Source: Myxococcales bacterium (GTDB lineage: Bacteria; Myxococcota_A; Polyangia; Palsa-1104; JAEUJZ01). Taken from it: a stretch of 64,000 nt of DNA. A program made the translations under genes and the position numbers. Position 1 is the first letter of the stretch. Every line of letters starts with the position of its first letter. Of this stretch, positions 25,318 through 33,656 are shown one piece after another. The DNA lies in the NCBI GenBank assembly GCA_016794465.1, contig JAEUKA010000051.1, positions 1 to 64,000 on the forward strand. The letters are read 5' to 3'. Under the pieces are notes generated by a model that saw only the letters and a list, made by a program, of their open reading frames with translations, ran no database searches and had not been told where the DNA came from.

Positions 25318-28105
25318 GGCGGGTGAGACGGCGGAACTCGCCTGCTTCCCCGATCTCGGCGGCGCCATCCTCGATGCCGTCCATGCCGCCGTCATAGCCG
25401 TGGGCTTCGGCTTGGCGGAGTCGCTCGGCGATCTCGATGATGCGGCGCTCGACCCGACCAAATACGCTGGCGGCTGGGAAGCGACCGGTGGCATCGCGCT
25501 CGCCAGCAGGCAGGCCGGTGAGGACCTCGATTCCCTCGGCGACCGAAGAGATGGTGTAGACGTGAAACTGGCCGCGCTGGATGGCGTGGACCACGTCGTC
25601 GCGCATCACGAGGTGCGGCAGGTTGGCCTTGGGAATCATGACGCCCTGGCTGCCGGTCAGGCCGCGCGCGTGGCAGAGGTCGAAGAAGCCTTCGATCTTG
25701 GCGCAGACGCCGCCGATGGCCTGCATCTCGCCGAGCTGGTTGACGCTGCCGGTGACGGCGATGCTCTGGTCGATGCCCACGTCCGCGAGTGCCGACAAGA
25801 CCGCAAACAGCTCGCTGGAGCTGGCGCTGTCGCCGTCGATCTCGCCGTAGCTCTGCTCGAAGACCAGCTGGGCGCGCAGGCTGAGCGGGCGCTCTTGGCC
25901 GAACATTCGTGCCAGGTAGCCGCGCAAGATGGCGACGCCCTTGGTGTGAATGGCGCCGCCGAGCTGGGCTTCGCGCTCGACATCGACGATGCCTTCGCGA
26001 CCGAGTGCGACGACGGCGGTGATGCGCATCGGCTGACCGAACTCGACATCGCCGGTGTGAAATACGGACAAGCCATTGACGACGCCGACACGCATGCCGG
26101 TGGTGTCGAGCGCCACTTCGCCTCGCAGGGTCAGCTCGCGGATGTGTCGTTCCTCGCTGGCCAGGCGCTCGCGTCGCTCTTGCCACGCCGCCGCGACATC
26201 ATCGGCCGTCACGACCAGCGGCTGCTTCGGCTCGGTCTTCGGCCCTTCGAGCAGTCGACAGCGTGCCTGCGCGACCGCAAACGTCGCCGTTTCGTCGAGA
26301 GGCTCTAGGCACAGCGACAGCCGCTCGCGATCTTCGGCCAGCCGCATCGACAGATCGAGCAGCCGCGCCCGTGCCGAGCGATCAAACGGCGGCAGCCCGC
26401 GCTTTTGCGCAAACGACATCAGCACCGCGTCGAGCACTTTCAGCGTCTCGGGCGTTCGCGGCACCACCGGCTCGACCTCGACCTTGATGCGGAACAGCGA
26501 GCCAAAGTCGGGATCACTGGCCCGCAGCGCATCGTACAGCGCCGACGAGCCGACCATCACCACTCGCACCACCATCGGCACTGGCGCTGGCCGCAGCGTC
26601 GTCGAGTACAGCCCGAGCGGCCCGACCGGATCTTCGACGGCCAGCCGCTTTTCGCGCAGCACTCGCTTCATCCGCTCCCAGATCAGTGGATCGGTGAGCA
26701 GATCTTGGGCACGCAGCACCAGCACGCCGCCGGTCGACTTGTGCATCGAGCCGGGCCGGATGCGCATAAAGTCGGTGAGCAGCGCCCCAAACCGCACCCG
26801 CCGCTCGAGGTGACCGAACAGGTTGGCGTAGGTCGGGTTCGTCTCGCAGATGACTGGCGCTGGCTCTCCGGGTCGGTGCGTGGTCAGGAGGTTGATCTGA
26901 AAGCGCTTGAGCCGCGTTGCCAGCTCGGGATCGCCGTCTTCCAGGTTCTCTTCCGCTTCGGCCTCCGCTTCATCGGCATCGGGCTCTAGGAAGTCCTCCC
27001 AGTCGTCGATCAGCGCCTGCCGCACCCGTCGCATGTAGCGGGCCACGTCGGGCGACAGGCTGGCGAAGCGCTCAAACAGCTCGCGCATCTCGCGCTGAAT
27101 CAGCGAACCGGCGGCGCGGGCGAGGGCGGCGGTATGCTCAGCCTCGAAGCGAGCACTCTGGGCCCGGACCAGGCGGGCCGCTTTTTCGACCTCGCGGGTC
27201 AGGCGATCTGCCGCCGTCTGCAGCGCGCGCTTGGTGTTTTCGTCGAGCACATCGAACTGCTCGGCGGACAGCGGCTTGCCGTGGAGGATCGGAAACGTCT
27301 GTACCGCCCCTTGCACCGTGCGAACCCCAAAGCCGTGCGTTCGGGCGGTGTGTTCCAGGTCGGACAGGATCTGCTTGTTGCGCGCCTCCATGTCCGACGA
27401 CAGCTTCTTGTGGGCCCGCTCCAGATCTTCGGCGTCGACAAGGTGCGGCATCCGCTCGCGCAGTCCGTCGATGAGATCGCCCATCGCCTCGACCAGCGCC
27501 GGACCTGTCCCCGGAGGCAGCAGCAGCGGCTTGGGCGCCTCGGGATGATCGAAGTCGTGCAGATACACGAGGTCGCCCGGCGTCTCCATCTGCGCCGCGA
27601 ACCGCTCGGCATGGCTGACGACGACATCTTCGATCATGACCTCGGGGTCGGCGGCGACGAAGATGTGGAAGCCACTCTCCGGCATGCTCAGCCCCAGATC
27701 GAGCGAGCGCCGCGCCACTTTGGGCACAATGTCCCACAGGCTGGCATCGATCGGCACCTCGGGCAGCGCTTGCGGGTCGAGCCGAACCGACAGCGACTCG
27801 TCCGGCACCATGAAGCGGAGCCGGGTCCGCATGCTGGTGCTGGGCTCTGGCGCTAGGAGCAGCTTGGGATCGAGCGGCTGCTCGTCATCGGGCGGAGTCG
27901 GAGTGGGAGAGGTCGCAGAGGCGCTCGCTGACGCGGCCTCACTCGGCTCGACAGCTTCGACAGCAGCTTCAGCTTCGACGGCGGCCTCGGGCTCGGTTTC
28001 ACCTTCAAGATGGTCTGCGCGCGCGCCATCACGAGGAGTCGCCTGCTCGTCCTGTTCGCCATTGGGAAGCTTGGTGCCTGGGGATTGGGCGGATTCCGGT
28101 TGCAT
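25268..28105 (-). CDS. Lon-like protease (AAA_32/LonB-type) with degenerate ATPase motifs
   Basis: This 945-residue protein resembles the AAA_32-Lon_C family: an acidic disordered N-terminus, a predicted AAA_32 region (residues ~60-520) and a Lon peptidase domain (~570-860). The catalytic dyad is present: Ser760 in DGDSASSSE and Lys803 in GVCAKIEGFF, 43 residues apart as in E. coli Lon (Ser679/Lys722). However, the segment where Walker A should be reads FVAADPEVMIEDVVV with no GxGK[ST], and the Walker B region reads GGVLVLRAQDLL without consecutive acids. This suggests an ATP-independent or regulatory Lon paralogue. ATG 28105 or TTG 28111 is the start. The gene is divergent from the YciO-like gene. 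Confidence 0.85.
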   Translation of the reverse strand: MQPESAQSPGTKLPNGEQDEQATPRDGARADHLEGETEPEAAVEAEAAVEAVEPSEAASASASATSPTPTPPDDEQPLDPKLLLAPEPSTSMRTRLRFMVPDESLSVRLDPQALPEVPIDASLWDIVPKVARRSLDLGLSMPESGFHIFVAADPEVMIEDVVVSHAERFAAQMETPGDLVYLHDFDHPEAPKPLLLPPGTGPALVEAMGDLIDGLRERMPHLVDAEDLERAHKKLSSDMEARNKQILSDLEHTARTHGFGVRTVQGAVQTFPILHGKPLSAEQFDVLDENTKRALQTAADRLTREVEKAARLVRAQSARFEAEHTAALARAAGSLIQREMRELFERFASLSPDVARYMRRVRQALIDDWEDFLEPDADEAEAEAEENLEDGDPELATRLKRFQINLLTTHRPGEPAPVICETNPTYANLFGHLERRVRFGALLTDFMRIRPGSMHKSTGGVLVLRAQDLLTDPLIWERMKRVLREKRLAVEDPVGPLGLYSTTLRPAPVPMVVRVVMVGSSALYDALRASDPDFGSLFRIKVEVEPVVPRTPETLKVLDAVLMSFAQKRGLPPFDRSARARLLDLSMRLAEDRERLSLCLEPLDETATFAVAQARCRLLEGPKTEPKQPLVVTADDVAAAWQERRERLASEERHIRELTLRGEVALDTTGMRVGVVNGLSVFHTGDVEFGQPMRITAVVALGREGIVDVEREAQLGGAIHTKGVAILRGYLARMFGQERPLSLRAQLVFEQSYGEIDGDSASSSELFAVLSALADVGIDQSIAVTGSVNQLGEMQAIGGVCAKIEGFFDLCHARGLTGSQGVMIPKANLPHLVMRDDVVHAIQRGQFHVYTISSVAEGIEVLTGLPAGERDATGRFPAASVFGRVERRIIEIAERLRQAEAHGYDGGMDGIEDGAAEIGEAGEFRRLTRPTLGPPASGRRLLPSR

Positions 28106-28267
28106 GATCAAACGAGGCTCTATGTTCTATCAGAGCGGCCAAGATTACCATGGCAGAACCTTGTTCTCCGTCGAGAAATGGCAACTTGGCGGCAAGGTCG
28201 GTGTCTGTCGGATGGTGTGGGTTTGCGGCCCGGCGAGCTTCTTCCTTGGAACGGGCGGAAGCGGTGT

Positions 28268-28891
28268 ATGCTGCCGAGCGTGCTGCTGGAGATAAACCCC
28301 ACCCACCCGGAGCCACGGAAGATCGCCCGTGCGGTCGCGGCGCTGAGTGCGGGTGAGATCATCGCCTACCCGACGGATACCGTCTACGGGCTGGGCTGTG
28401 ATCTGACCAGCAAGGCAGCAGTCGAGCGGCTCTATCAGTGGAAGCGGATGCCCAAGACGCAGGCGCTGGCGCTGATCTGCGTCGACCTGTCGGACATTGC
28501 GCGCTATGTGACCGTCGACAACACGGCGTATCGGCTGCTCAAGCGGCTACTGCCGGGGCCGTACACGTTCATCTTGCCGGCGACGCGTGAGGTGCCGAAG
28601 ATCATTGCGCCCAAGCGGACCCAGGTTGGCATTCGGGTGCCCGATCACGCGGTGCCACGGGCGATTGCGGCGGCGCTCGGTCGGCCCCTGATCTCGACGA
28701 CGGCGGCGGAGCATGGCAGTGAGCCGCTGCAGTGGGCGGAGCAGATCGCCGAGGCGTTTCCGCAGGTGGCGCTGATCCTCGACGGAGGGCCGGGAGGGGT
28801 GCTGCCAACGACGGTGCTTGACTTGACGGTGCAGCCGCCGCTGGTCGTGCGTGAGGGCGCCGGCCCGGTGGACTTCTTGCTGGACGAGTAA
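28268..28891 (+). CDS. YciO/YrdC/Sua5-family protein (threonylcarbamoyl-AMP synthase-like)
   Basis: The 207-residue product matches the YciO branch of the Sua5/YrdC fold along its length: AYPTDTVYGLGCDLTSKAAVERLY, PGPYTFILPATREVPKII, VGIRVPDH and TTVLDLTVQPPLVVREG. TsaC/YrdC enzymes make threonylcarbamoyl-AMP for the tRNA t6A37 modification. YciO proteins share the fold but their activity is less established, so this may be either. The start ATG 28268 removes an upstream extension that overlaps the divergent protease leader. The lipid kinase gene follows after 11 bp in a likely operon. Confidence 0.9.
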   Translation: MLPSVLLEINPTHPEPRKIARAVAALSAGEIIAYPTDTVYGLGCDLTSKAAVERLYQWKRMPKTQALALICVDLSDIARYVTVDNTAYRLLKRLLPGPYTFILPATREVPKIIAPKRTQVGIRVPDHAVPRAIAAALGRPLISTTAAEHGSEPLQWAEQIAEAFPQVALILDGGPGGVLPTTVLDLTVQPPLVVREGAGPVDFLLDE

Positions 28892-28902
28892 AGAAAAACG
28901 AC

Positions 28903-29841
28903 ATGGCAAAGAGCGTTCTCATCGTAAATCCGCAGGCGCGGGGAGGCTGGGCGCAGAAAAAATGGCCGGTGCTGGAGCCGATGCTGCGCGACGCGCTGGG
29001 CGTGATTGAGGTGCAGTTCACCAAGCGAGCCGGCGACGGAGTTCCGCTGGCCAAAGCGGCGGCGCGGGCGGGCGCAGAGCTGGTGGTGGCGATGGGCGGA
29101 GACGGCACAGCCTCGGAGGTTGCCTCGGGTCTGTTGGCGGCATTTGCCGAAAGTCCTTCCGGCGAGCCCAGCTGCTCGTTTGGGTATCTGCCGTGTGCCA
29201 CTGGTGGCGATCTGCGGCGCATTCTCGGGACGCCGTCCGAAGTGGATGTGGCTGCCAGAGCGATTGCCTCGGCGCGGCCTCGACCGATCGACGCCGGACG
29301 CATCGACTACATCGGCCACGACGGCAAGCCGCACAGTGGCTACTTCATCAACGTCGCCAGCTGCGGCATCTCGGGCCTGGTCGATCACTTGGTCAATGAG
29401 GGCAGCAAGGCGTTCGGCGGCAAAGCGACCTTCTTTATTGCCTCGCTGCGGGCCACACTGCGCTACAAAAACGCGCTGGTGCGAGTCCGTCTCGACGACC
29501 AGCCCTCGTATGAAGAGCGGATCTACACCTTTGCGGTCGCCAACGGGGGCTACTTTGGCGGCGGCATGCAGATCGCGCCAGAGGCCAAGATCGACGACGG
29601 CATCTTTGACATCACCACGCTCGGCGATCTGTCGCTGGTCGAGGCGCTGCGGCTCGGCGGGCTCATTTACAAAGGCGAGCAGGGTCGGCTGTCGAAAGTA
29701 TCGTCGCGTAAGGCGCGGCGAGTGGTCGTCGAGCCGGTCAACCCGGATGAAAAAGTCCTGCTCGATGTCGACGGAGAGACACCTGGCCGGCTGCCCGCGA
29801 CGTTTACGCTGCTCCCCGGCGCGCTGCTCTATCGAGGCTAG
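28903..29841 (+). CDS. Diacylglycerol/lipid kinase family protein (YegS/DagK-like)
   Basis: The 312-residue soluble lipid kinase has the DAGK catalytic domain. VLIVNPQARGG is the phosphate-binding start, VVAMGGDGTASEVASGLL contains the GGDGT signature, and the C-terminal beta domain carries NGGYFGGGMQIAPEAKIDDGIFDI and LDVDGETPG, matching the conserved acidic DG(E) region. It would phosphorylate diacylglycerol or a sphingoid or other membrane lipid; the substrate cannot be assigned. It is coupled to the YciO-like gene and converges with the DUF3108 gene. Confidence 0.93.
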   Translation: MAKSVLIVNPQARGGWAQKKWPVLEPMLRDALGVIEVQFTKRAGDGVPLAKAAARAGAELVVAMGGDGTASEVASGLLAAFAESPSGEPSCSFGYLPCATGGDLRRILGTPSEVDVAARAIASARPRPIDAGRIDYIGHDGKPHSGYFINVASCGISGLVDHLVNEGSKAFGGKATFFIASLRATLRYKNALVRVRLDDQPSYEERIYTFAVANGGYFGGGMQIAPEAKIDDGIFDITTLGDLSLVEALRLGGLIYKGEQGRLSKVSSRKARRVVVEPVNPDEKVLLDVDGETPGRLPATFTLLPGALLYRG

Positions 29842-29849
29842 CCTCGCTC

Positions 29850-30722
29850 CTAATGGGGACGGCTCTCGACGACGATGGCCTTGGAGTTTTTGGGGACAGC
29901 GAGCGGCCTGGCACCGGCTTCGTAGCTGGTCAGCGTAAACTCGGCCATCCCGAGGATCGTCTCGGCCTGGATGCGCAGCGGCAGGCGGCTTGCGTCGTCA
30001 CTGAGCCACAGCTCCCCGGTCCAGGGCGTCTGGTCGATGACTTGGTCCCGCTCGTTGATGCGCTCGCCTCGACCGCTTAGGTGGATCGTTCGTCGTGGTC
30101 CAGCGACGGTGGTGAGCTGCTCGCGCCCGTGTACGGAAAGTACGCCACGGTAGACCGCTGTCCCACCTGAGACTACCAGCGACAGGCGATCTCCTTCGGC
30201 CAGCTTGACCCCACGCAGCAGCAAAAGGACCGACATCGGATCGAGCAGCTCGCTGTGCAGCTCGCCTTTGGCATGCCACTCGCCGCTCGATTTTTTGACG
30301 GTCATCTCGAAGCTGCGACCGCTGACGGCAAAGGTGGCGGTGCGGGGGATGCGGCCGGTGTCGACCTGCTCGATTCGTCGGGGCAACAGCGTCGTGGCAT
30401 CGAGGATGACGCTATACGCTTGGCGCCAGCCGGTGAGCGCCTTGGCCATGCCGAGCGCTTCGCTCTCTCCGACGACACGCACGACCGGACCGGTGGGACT
30501 GGGCTGGGCCGGCGACACCGCGAGCCGGGCTCGACCTGCATCGACACTGCCGAGCAGCTTGACCGCAAACGTGAAGGCTTCACCACGCCTCGGCACAGCT
30601 GGCTCGGCCACCGCAGCCGTGGAAAGCGAAGCCAGCAGGCCAGCGGTCAGGGCCAACACGCCGCTGGATGGTCGCGCCGAGTGAGGAGTAGCGCCTGCAG
30701 GCCAAGCCCTCGCGTGGATCAT
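29850..30722 (-). CDS. Exported DUF3108-like protein
   Basis: The 290-residue product has a signal peptide (VLALTAGLLASLSTAAVAEP) after a short basic N-terminus, then a beta-rich domain typical of DUF3108: GEAFTFAVKLLGSVDAGRA at the start, a central YSVILDATTLLPRRIEQVD and C-terminal RLPLRIQAETILGMAEFTLTSYE. DUF3108 proteins are periplasmic and have an LolA/LolB-like or lipocalin-like shape; their role is unknown. The gene lies 46 bp downstream of the Ser/Thr kinase stop, so it is probably cotranscribed with it. ATG 30722 is preferred; an in-frame ATG at 30785 would overlap the kinase end. Confidence 0.82.
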   Translation of the reverse strand: MIHARAWPAGATPHSARPSSGVLALTAGLLASLSTAAVAEPAVPRRGEAFTFAVKLLGSVDAGRARLAVSPAQPSPTGPVVRVVGESEALGMAKALTGWRQAYSVILDATTLLPRRIEQVDTGRIPRTATFAVSGRSFEMTVKKSSGEWHAKGELHSELLDPMSVLLLLRGVKLAEGDRLSLVVSGGTAVYRGVLSVHGREQLTTVAGPRRTIHLSGRGERINERDQVIDQTPWTGELWLSDDASRLPLRIQAETILGMAEFTLTSYEAGARPLAVPKNSKAIVVESRPH

Positions 30723-30768
30723 GTGCGGACAAGACCTAGCAGCAGCGGAGGCGCGTCGGCTATGAAAT

Positions 30769-32175
30769 TCACCCCAGCCAGGCATAAAGCACCAGCAGCA
30801 ACACCGTCATCAGCAGTGCGCCGAGCAAGGTAAAAGGCAGCGTGCGCGGCGAATGGCGGAGGAGGCTTGAGCCCTCGCTCTCGATCAGCGTCGGCTGTGG
30901 CGGCGGTGGCGGCGCAAACATCGTTGGAATCACCGCCACCAGCTTGGTCTTGGCACTGCGACGAGCGTGCTCGGCGGCTTGCTGTGCGTCCTCGGGCCGC
31001 AGCGTCTCGGGATCTTGATTGTCGAGCGCAACCGTCACGCGCGTCGGCGGCTCACCACCGGGGTGAACCTCGACGTGGACCTGGGTGGGCGCAGACGACG
31101 ACAGGGCAGGAACCACTTTGGTCTTGGCGTCGGCAGGTGGTCCATCGCCAACCTGAGTTGGAGCATGTGGCGGCAGCAGTGCTGGCCCCGGCGCGGGATC
31201 TCCGATTTGGGTCTTGGCCTCGGGAGTACTGGCCTGGCTCTGACCAAGTGGCTGCACCCCAGCTGGACTGTCGGCGGCAAACACCAGCGTCGCCGATGGA
31301 TCGTCTACCTCGGGCTCGGCACTGTTCCCGGCCAGCCGACCGAGGCGCTGCTCAACCTCGGACATCGCGGGACGACCACCCGGCTGTTTGAGCAGCATCT
31401 GGTCAATGAGCGCAGCCAGCTTGGGCGACACCTGCGGCGCGCGCTGGGCCACCGGCGGCGGCGCTTCATAGACATGCTGCGCCATCACCTCGGCCGCGCC
31501 CGTCGAGCCAAACGGCGGCGCTCCCGTCACCATCTGATACAGCATCACTCCCAGTGCATAGACATCAGCCCGGTCATCGACCCCGCGCGCGCCTCGGCAC
31601 TGCTCTGGCGCCATGTAGGTCGGTGTGCCCATCAGCACCCCAGTTCGCGTCGGCATCGCCCCCGGCTGCCCACTGCCCATCGCCAGCTTGGCAATCCCAA
31701 AGTCGAGGATCTTGACCCGCTCGCCCCCTGGTGCCGCCTGATCCTGCACCAGCATCAGGTTTTCGGGCTTCAAGTCGCGGTGGACAATTTTCCGATCGTG
31801 CATCACCGACAGGGCCGACGCGGCTTGCTGACCGATTGAGAGGATCGTGCCCTCGGGCAGGCTGCCGCCAGCTTGGTAGAGCCGCTCATGCAGGCTCACT
31901 CCATCGAGGTATTCCATCGCCAGGTACGCCACGCCGTCCTTTGACATGCCGCACTCGAAGATGTGAACGACCCCCGGATGCGCGACCAGATTGGCGGCCT
32001 TCGCCTCGTTGAAAAAGCGACTGACGACATCGCTGTTTTGGGCAAAGGTCTGGTGCAAGACCTTGACCGCTGCTCGCTGTCCCGACGGCTCGTGGACCGC
32101 CTCATACACCGAGGCCATGCCTCCGGTGCCGAGACGCCGTGTTACCCGGTAGTTGCCGAACCGTCGCTGCTCCAT
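30769..32175 (-). CDS. Eukaryote-like Ser/Thr protein kinase with C-terminal membrane anchor
   Basis: The 468-residue PknB-type kinase has all catalytic motifs: Gly-loop LGTGGMASVYEA, beta3 Lys in AAVKVLHQ, HRDLKPEN, DFGIAKL and an APE-type GTPTYMAPEQC. The kinase domain covers residues ~8-270. A Pro/Ala/Thr-rich linker of ~170 residues follows. A single C-terminal transmembrane helix (LPFTLLGALLMTVLLLVLYAW) ends almost at the terminus, so the kinase faces the cytoplasm with no extracytoplasmic sensor. Regulation through the linker or a partner is likely. It lies between the ribbon-helix-helix gene and the DUF3108 gene in a same-strand run. Confidence 0.96.
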   Translation of the reverse strand: MEQRRFGNYRVTRRLGTGGMASVYEAVHEPSGQRAAVKVLHQTFAQNSDVVSRFFNEAKAANLVAHPGVVHIFECGMSKDGVAYLAMEYLDGVSLHERLYQAGGSLPEGTILSIGQQAASALSVMHDRKIVHRDLKPENLMLVQDQAAPGGERVKILDFGIAKLAMGSGQPGAMPTRTGVLMGTPTYMAPEQCRGARGVDDRADVYALGVMLYQMVTGAPPFGSTGAAEVMAQHVYEAPPPVAQRAPQVSPKLAALIDQMLLKQPGGRPAMSEVEQRLGRLAGNSAEPEVDDPSATLVFAADSPAGVQPLGQSQASTPEAKTQIGDPAPGPALLPPHAPTQVGDGPPADAKTKVVPALSSSAPTQVHVEVHPGGEPPTRVTVALDNQDPETLRPEDAQQAAEHARRSAKTKLVAVIPTMFAPPPPPQPTLIESEGSSLLRHSPRTLPFTLLGALLMTVLLLVLYAWLG

Positions 32176-32262
32176 GTCCCATAAGGCCCTACGCGACGAG
32201 GGTGCGCAGAGAGCCTCAGGATCACTGTAACCGAGCCGACGGCTTAGGTGGAGGAAAGTTGC

Positions 32263-32466
32263 TCAATCTCGCTTGGCGGACAGGAGCGATTCAAAGTCGA
32301 GCTGACGCGGCAGGCTGACCGGCTGACGGTGCCGCTCGAGGATAAGATCGATACCTTGGCGGATGTACTCGGCGACGGGAACCTTGGTGATCTCGTGGAG
32401 CCGCTTGAGCTCTACGTTCTGTTCCTCGGTGATGTAGATCGTCGTCGACAACTTCCTTCGCGACAT
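32263..32466 (-). CDS. Ribbon-helix-helix DNA-binding protein
   Basis: This 67-residue protein starts MSRRKLSTTIYITEEQNVELKRL, an RHH beta strand (TTIYIT) followed by two helices (VPVAEYIRQGIDLILERH). This is the CopG/Arc-type fold that dimerises and reads DNA with its beta ribbon. It may regulate itself or the neighbouring kinase gene. No toxin partner is adjacent: upstream is rpe, downstream the kinase. ATG 32466 is chosen because upstream residues are not RHH-like. Confidence 0.88.
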   Translation of the reverse strand: MSRRKLSTTIYITEEQNVELKRLHEITKVPVAEYIRQGIDLILERHRQPVSLPRQLDFESLLSAKRD

Positions 32467-32513
32467 GCGCGCGAGCATACATGAGCGGATCACGGAGGCA
32501 AAAAACCGCAGCG

Positions 32514-33212
32514 TCACAGCCTGAAAGAGGCGCGGTTGTGAAGGGCGTGCTGACCGCGAGCGCGCAGCTCGGCAATGGTCGCGGTGTAGTCGGGTGTAGC
32601 GAAGATGCCGCTGCCCGAGACAAGCACAGTGGCGCCCGCCTCGACCACGGCGGCGGCGTTGTCGAGCTTGATGCCGCCATCGACCGAGATGCTGACGGTG
32701 CTGCTGAGGCCGCGCTCGTCGATCAGGCGGCGCAGGGCAGCGATCTTGCCAAGAGCGCTCGGGATGAACGACTGGCCGCCGAAGCCGGGGTTGACGCTCA
32801 TCACCAAGACCATCGACAGATCCTCGAGCACATAGTCGAGCACCGAGAGCGGCGTCGCGGGATTGAGCACCACCGCCGCCTGCTTGCCGGCATGACGGAT
32901 CTGCTGTACGACGCGGTGAAGGTGCGGACAGACCTCGGGATGAACGTGGAGGATGTCGGCACCAGCCTCGGCGTAGGCATCGATCCAGCGCTCCGGCTCC
33001 TCGATCATCAGGTGAACGTCGAGGGGAAGCTTGGTGGCGCGTCGCAGGGCCGCGATGACCGGCGGGCCCAGCGTCAGGTTGGGGACGAAGTGACCGTCCA
33101 TGACATCGACGTGGATCAGGTCGGCTGAGGCGCGCTCGACGGCCTGGACTTCTTCGGTGAGCCGGCCAAAGTCAGCCGCGAGGATGGAGGGAGCGATGCG
33201 GACGTGGTGCAT
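32514..33212 (-). CDS. rpe: Ribulose-phosphate 3-epimerase
   Basis: Rpe interconverts ribulose 5-phosphate and xylulose 5-phosphate in the pentose phosphate pathway. The 232-residue TIM barrel shows all landmarks: IAPSILAADFG, HVDVMDGHFVPNLT (metal-binding His and catalytic Asp), DVHLMIEEPE, VMSVNPGFGGQSF and SVDGGIKLDN (second catalytic Asp). The length is standard. ATG 33212 removes a 6-residue extension. It is part of the minus-strand run from 38.7 to 29.9 kb. Confidence 0.97.
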   Translation of the reverse strand: MHHVRIAPSILAADFGRLTEEVQAVERASADLIHVDVMDGHFVPNLTLGPPVIAALRRATKLPLDVHLMIEEPERWIDAYAEAGADILHVHPEVCPHLHRVVQQIRHAGKQAAVVLNPATPLSVLDYVLEDLSMVLVMSVNPGFGGQSFIPSALGKIAALRRLIDERGLSSTVSISVDGGIKLDNAAAVVEAGATVLVSGSGIFATPDYTATIAELRARGQHALHNRASFRL

Positions 33213-33245
33213 GGCAGGGGCGCATAACACACCGCCCGCCCGCTG

Positions 33246-33569
33246 TCAGGTGACCTTCTTGGCGCGGAACACGTTGACGATCGATGAAAAGACGTTGGTC
33301 TGCTCGTGTCCGACGAGCGTCTCGAACTCTTTGTCGTCGAACCACATGCCGCCGCAGTGGAAGCACTTGTCGATGCTGATGCCCTTGAAGTTGATCTCCT
33401 TGAGGTCGAGGCCGCACTTGGGACACTTCATGTAGTGCAGCTTTTGGGCGGCTTCCCGCTCGGCATCGGCGAGCTTCTTGGCGTTCTCGAGCGCCTCGCG
33501 CTGCCGACGGGCGGCTTCCTCGCGAGCAAAGTACTCTTCTTCTGGTCCAGAAGGTTTGTTGATGGACAT
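33246..33569 (-). CDS. Zinc-ribbon (zf-TFIIB-like) protein with N-terminal coiled coil
   Basis: The 107-residue product begins with a charged helix (residues ~10-45, EEEYFAREEAARRQREALENA) and then a zinc ribbon with CPKCGLDL and DKCFHCGGMWFDDKEFE. The CxxC...CxxCGGxW pattern is typical of the zf-TFIIB family of small bacterial proteins; function unknown. GAGAGGA lies upstream of ATG 33569. Its neighbours rpe and a TPR membrane protein do not indicate a role. Confidence 0.85.
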   Translation of the reverse strand: MSINKPSGPEEEYFAREEAARRQREALENAKKLADAEREAAQKLHYMKCPKCGLDLKEINFKGISIDKCFHCGGMWFDDKEFETLVGHEQTNVFSSIVNVFRAKKVT

Positions 33570-33656
33570 GGTTTTCCTCTCGCTGTCGGAATGTCTAGCA
33601 CAAGCGGGCATTCGCTGGCACGTGCTGACACGATCGGGCACGCGCCGATGAGCGGG

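Noticed and set aside
32467..32513. Toxin partner for the RHH protein
   Set aside because: The gap is 47 bp and both neighbours are housekeeping or kinase genes.
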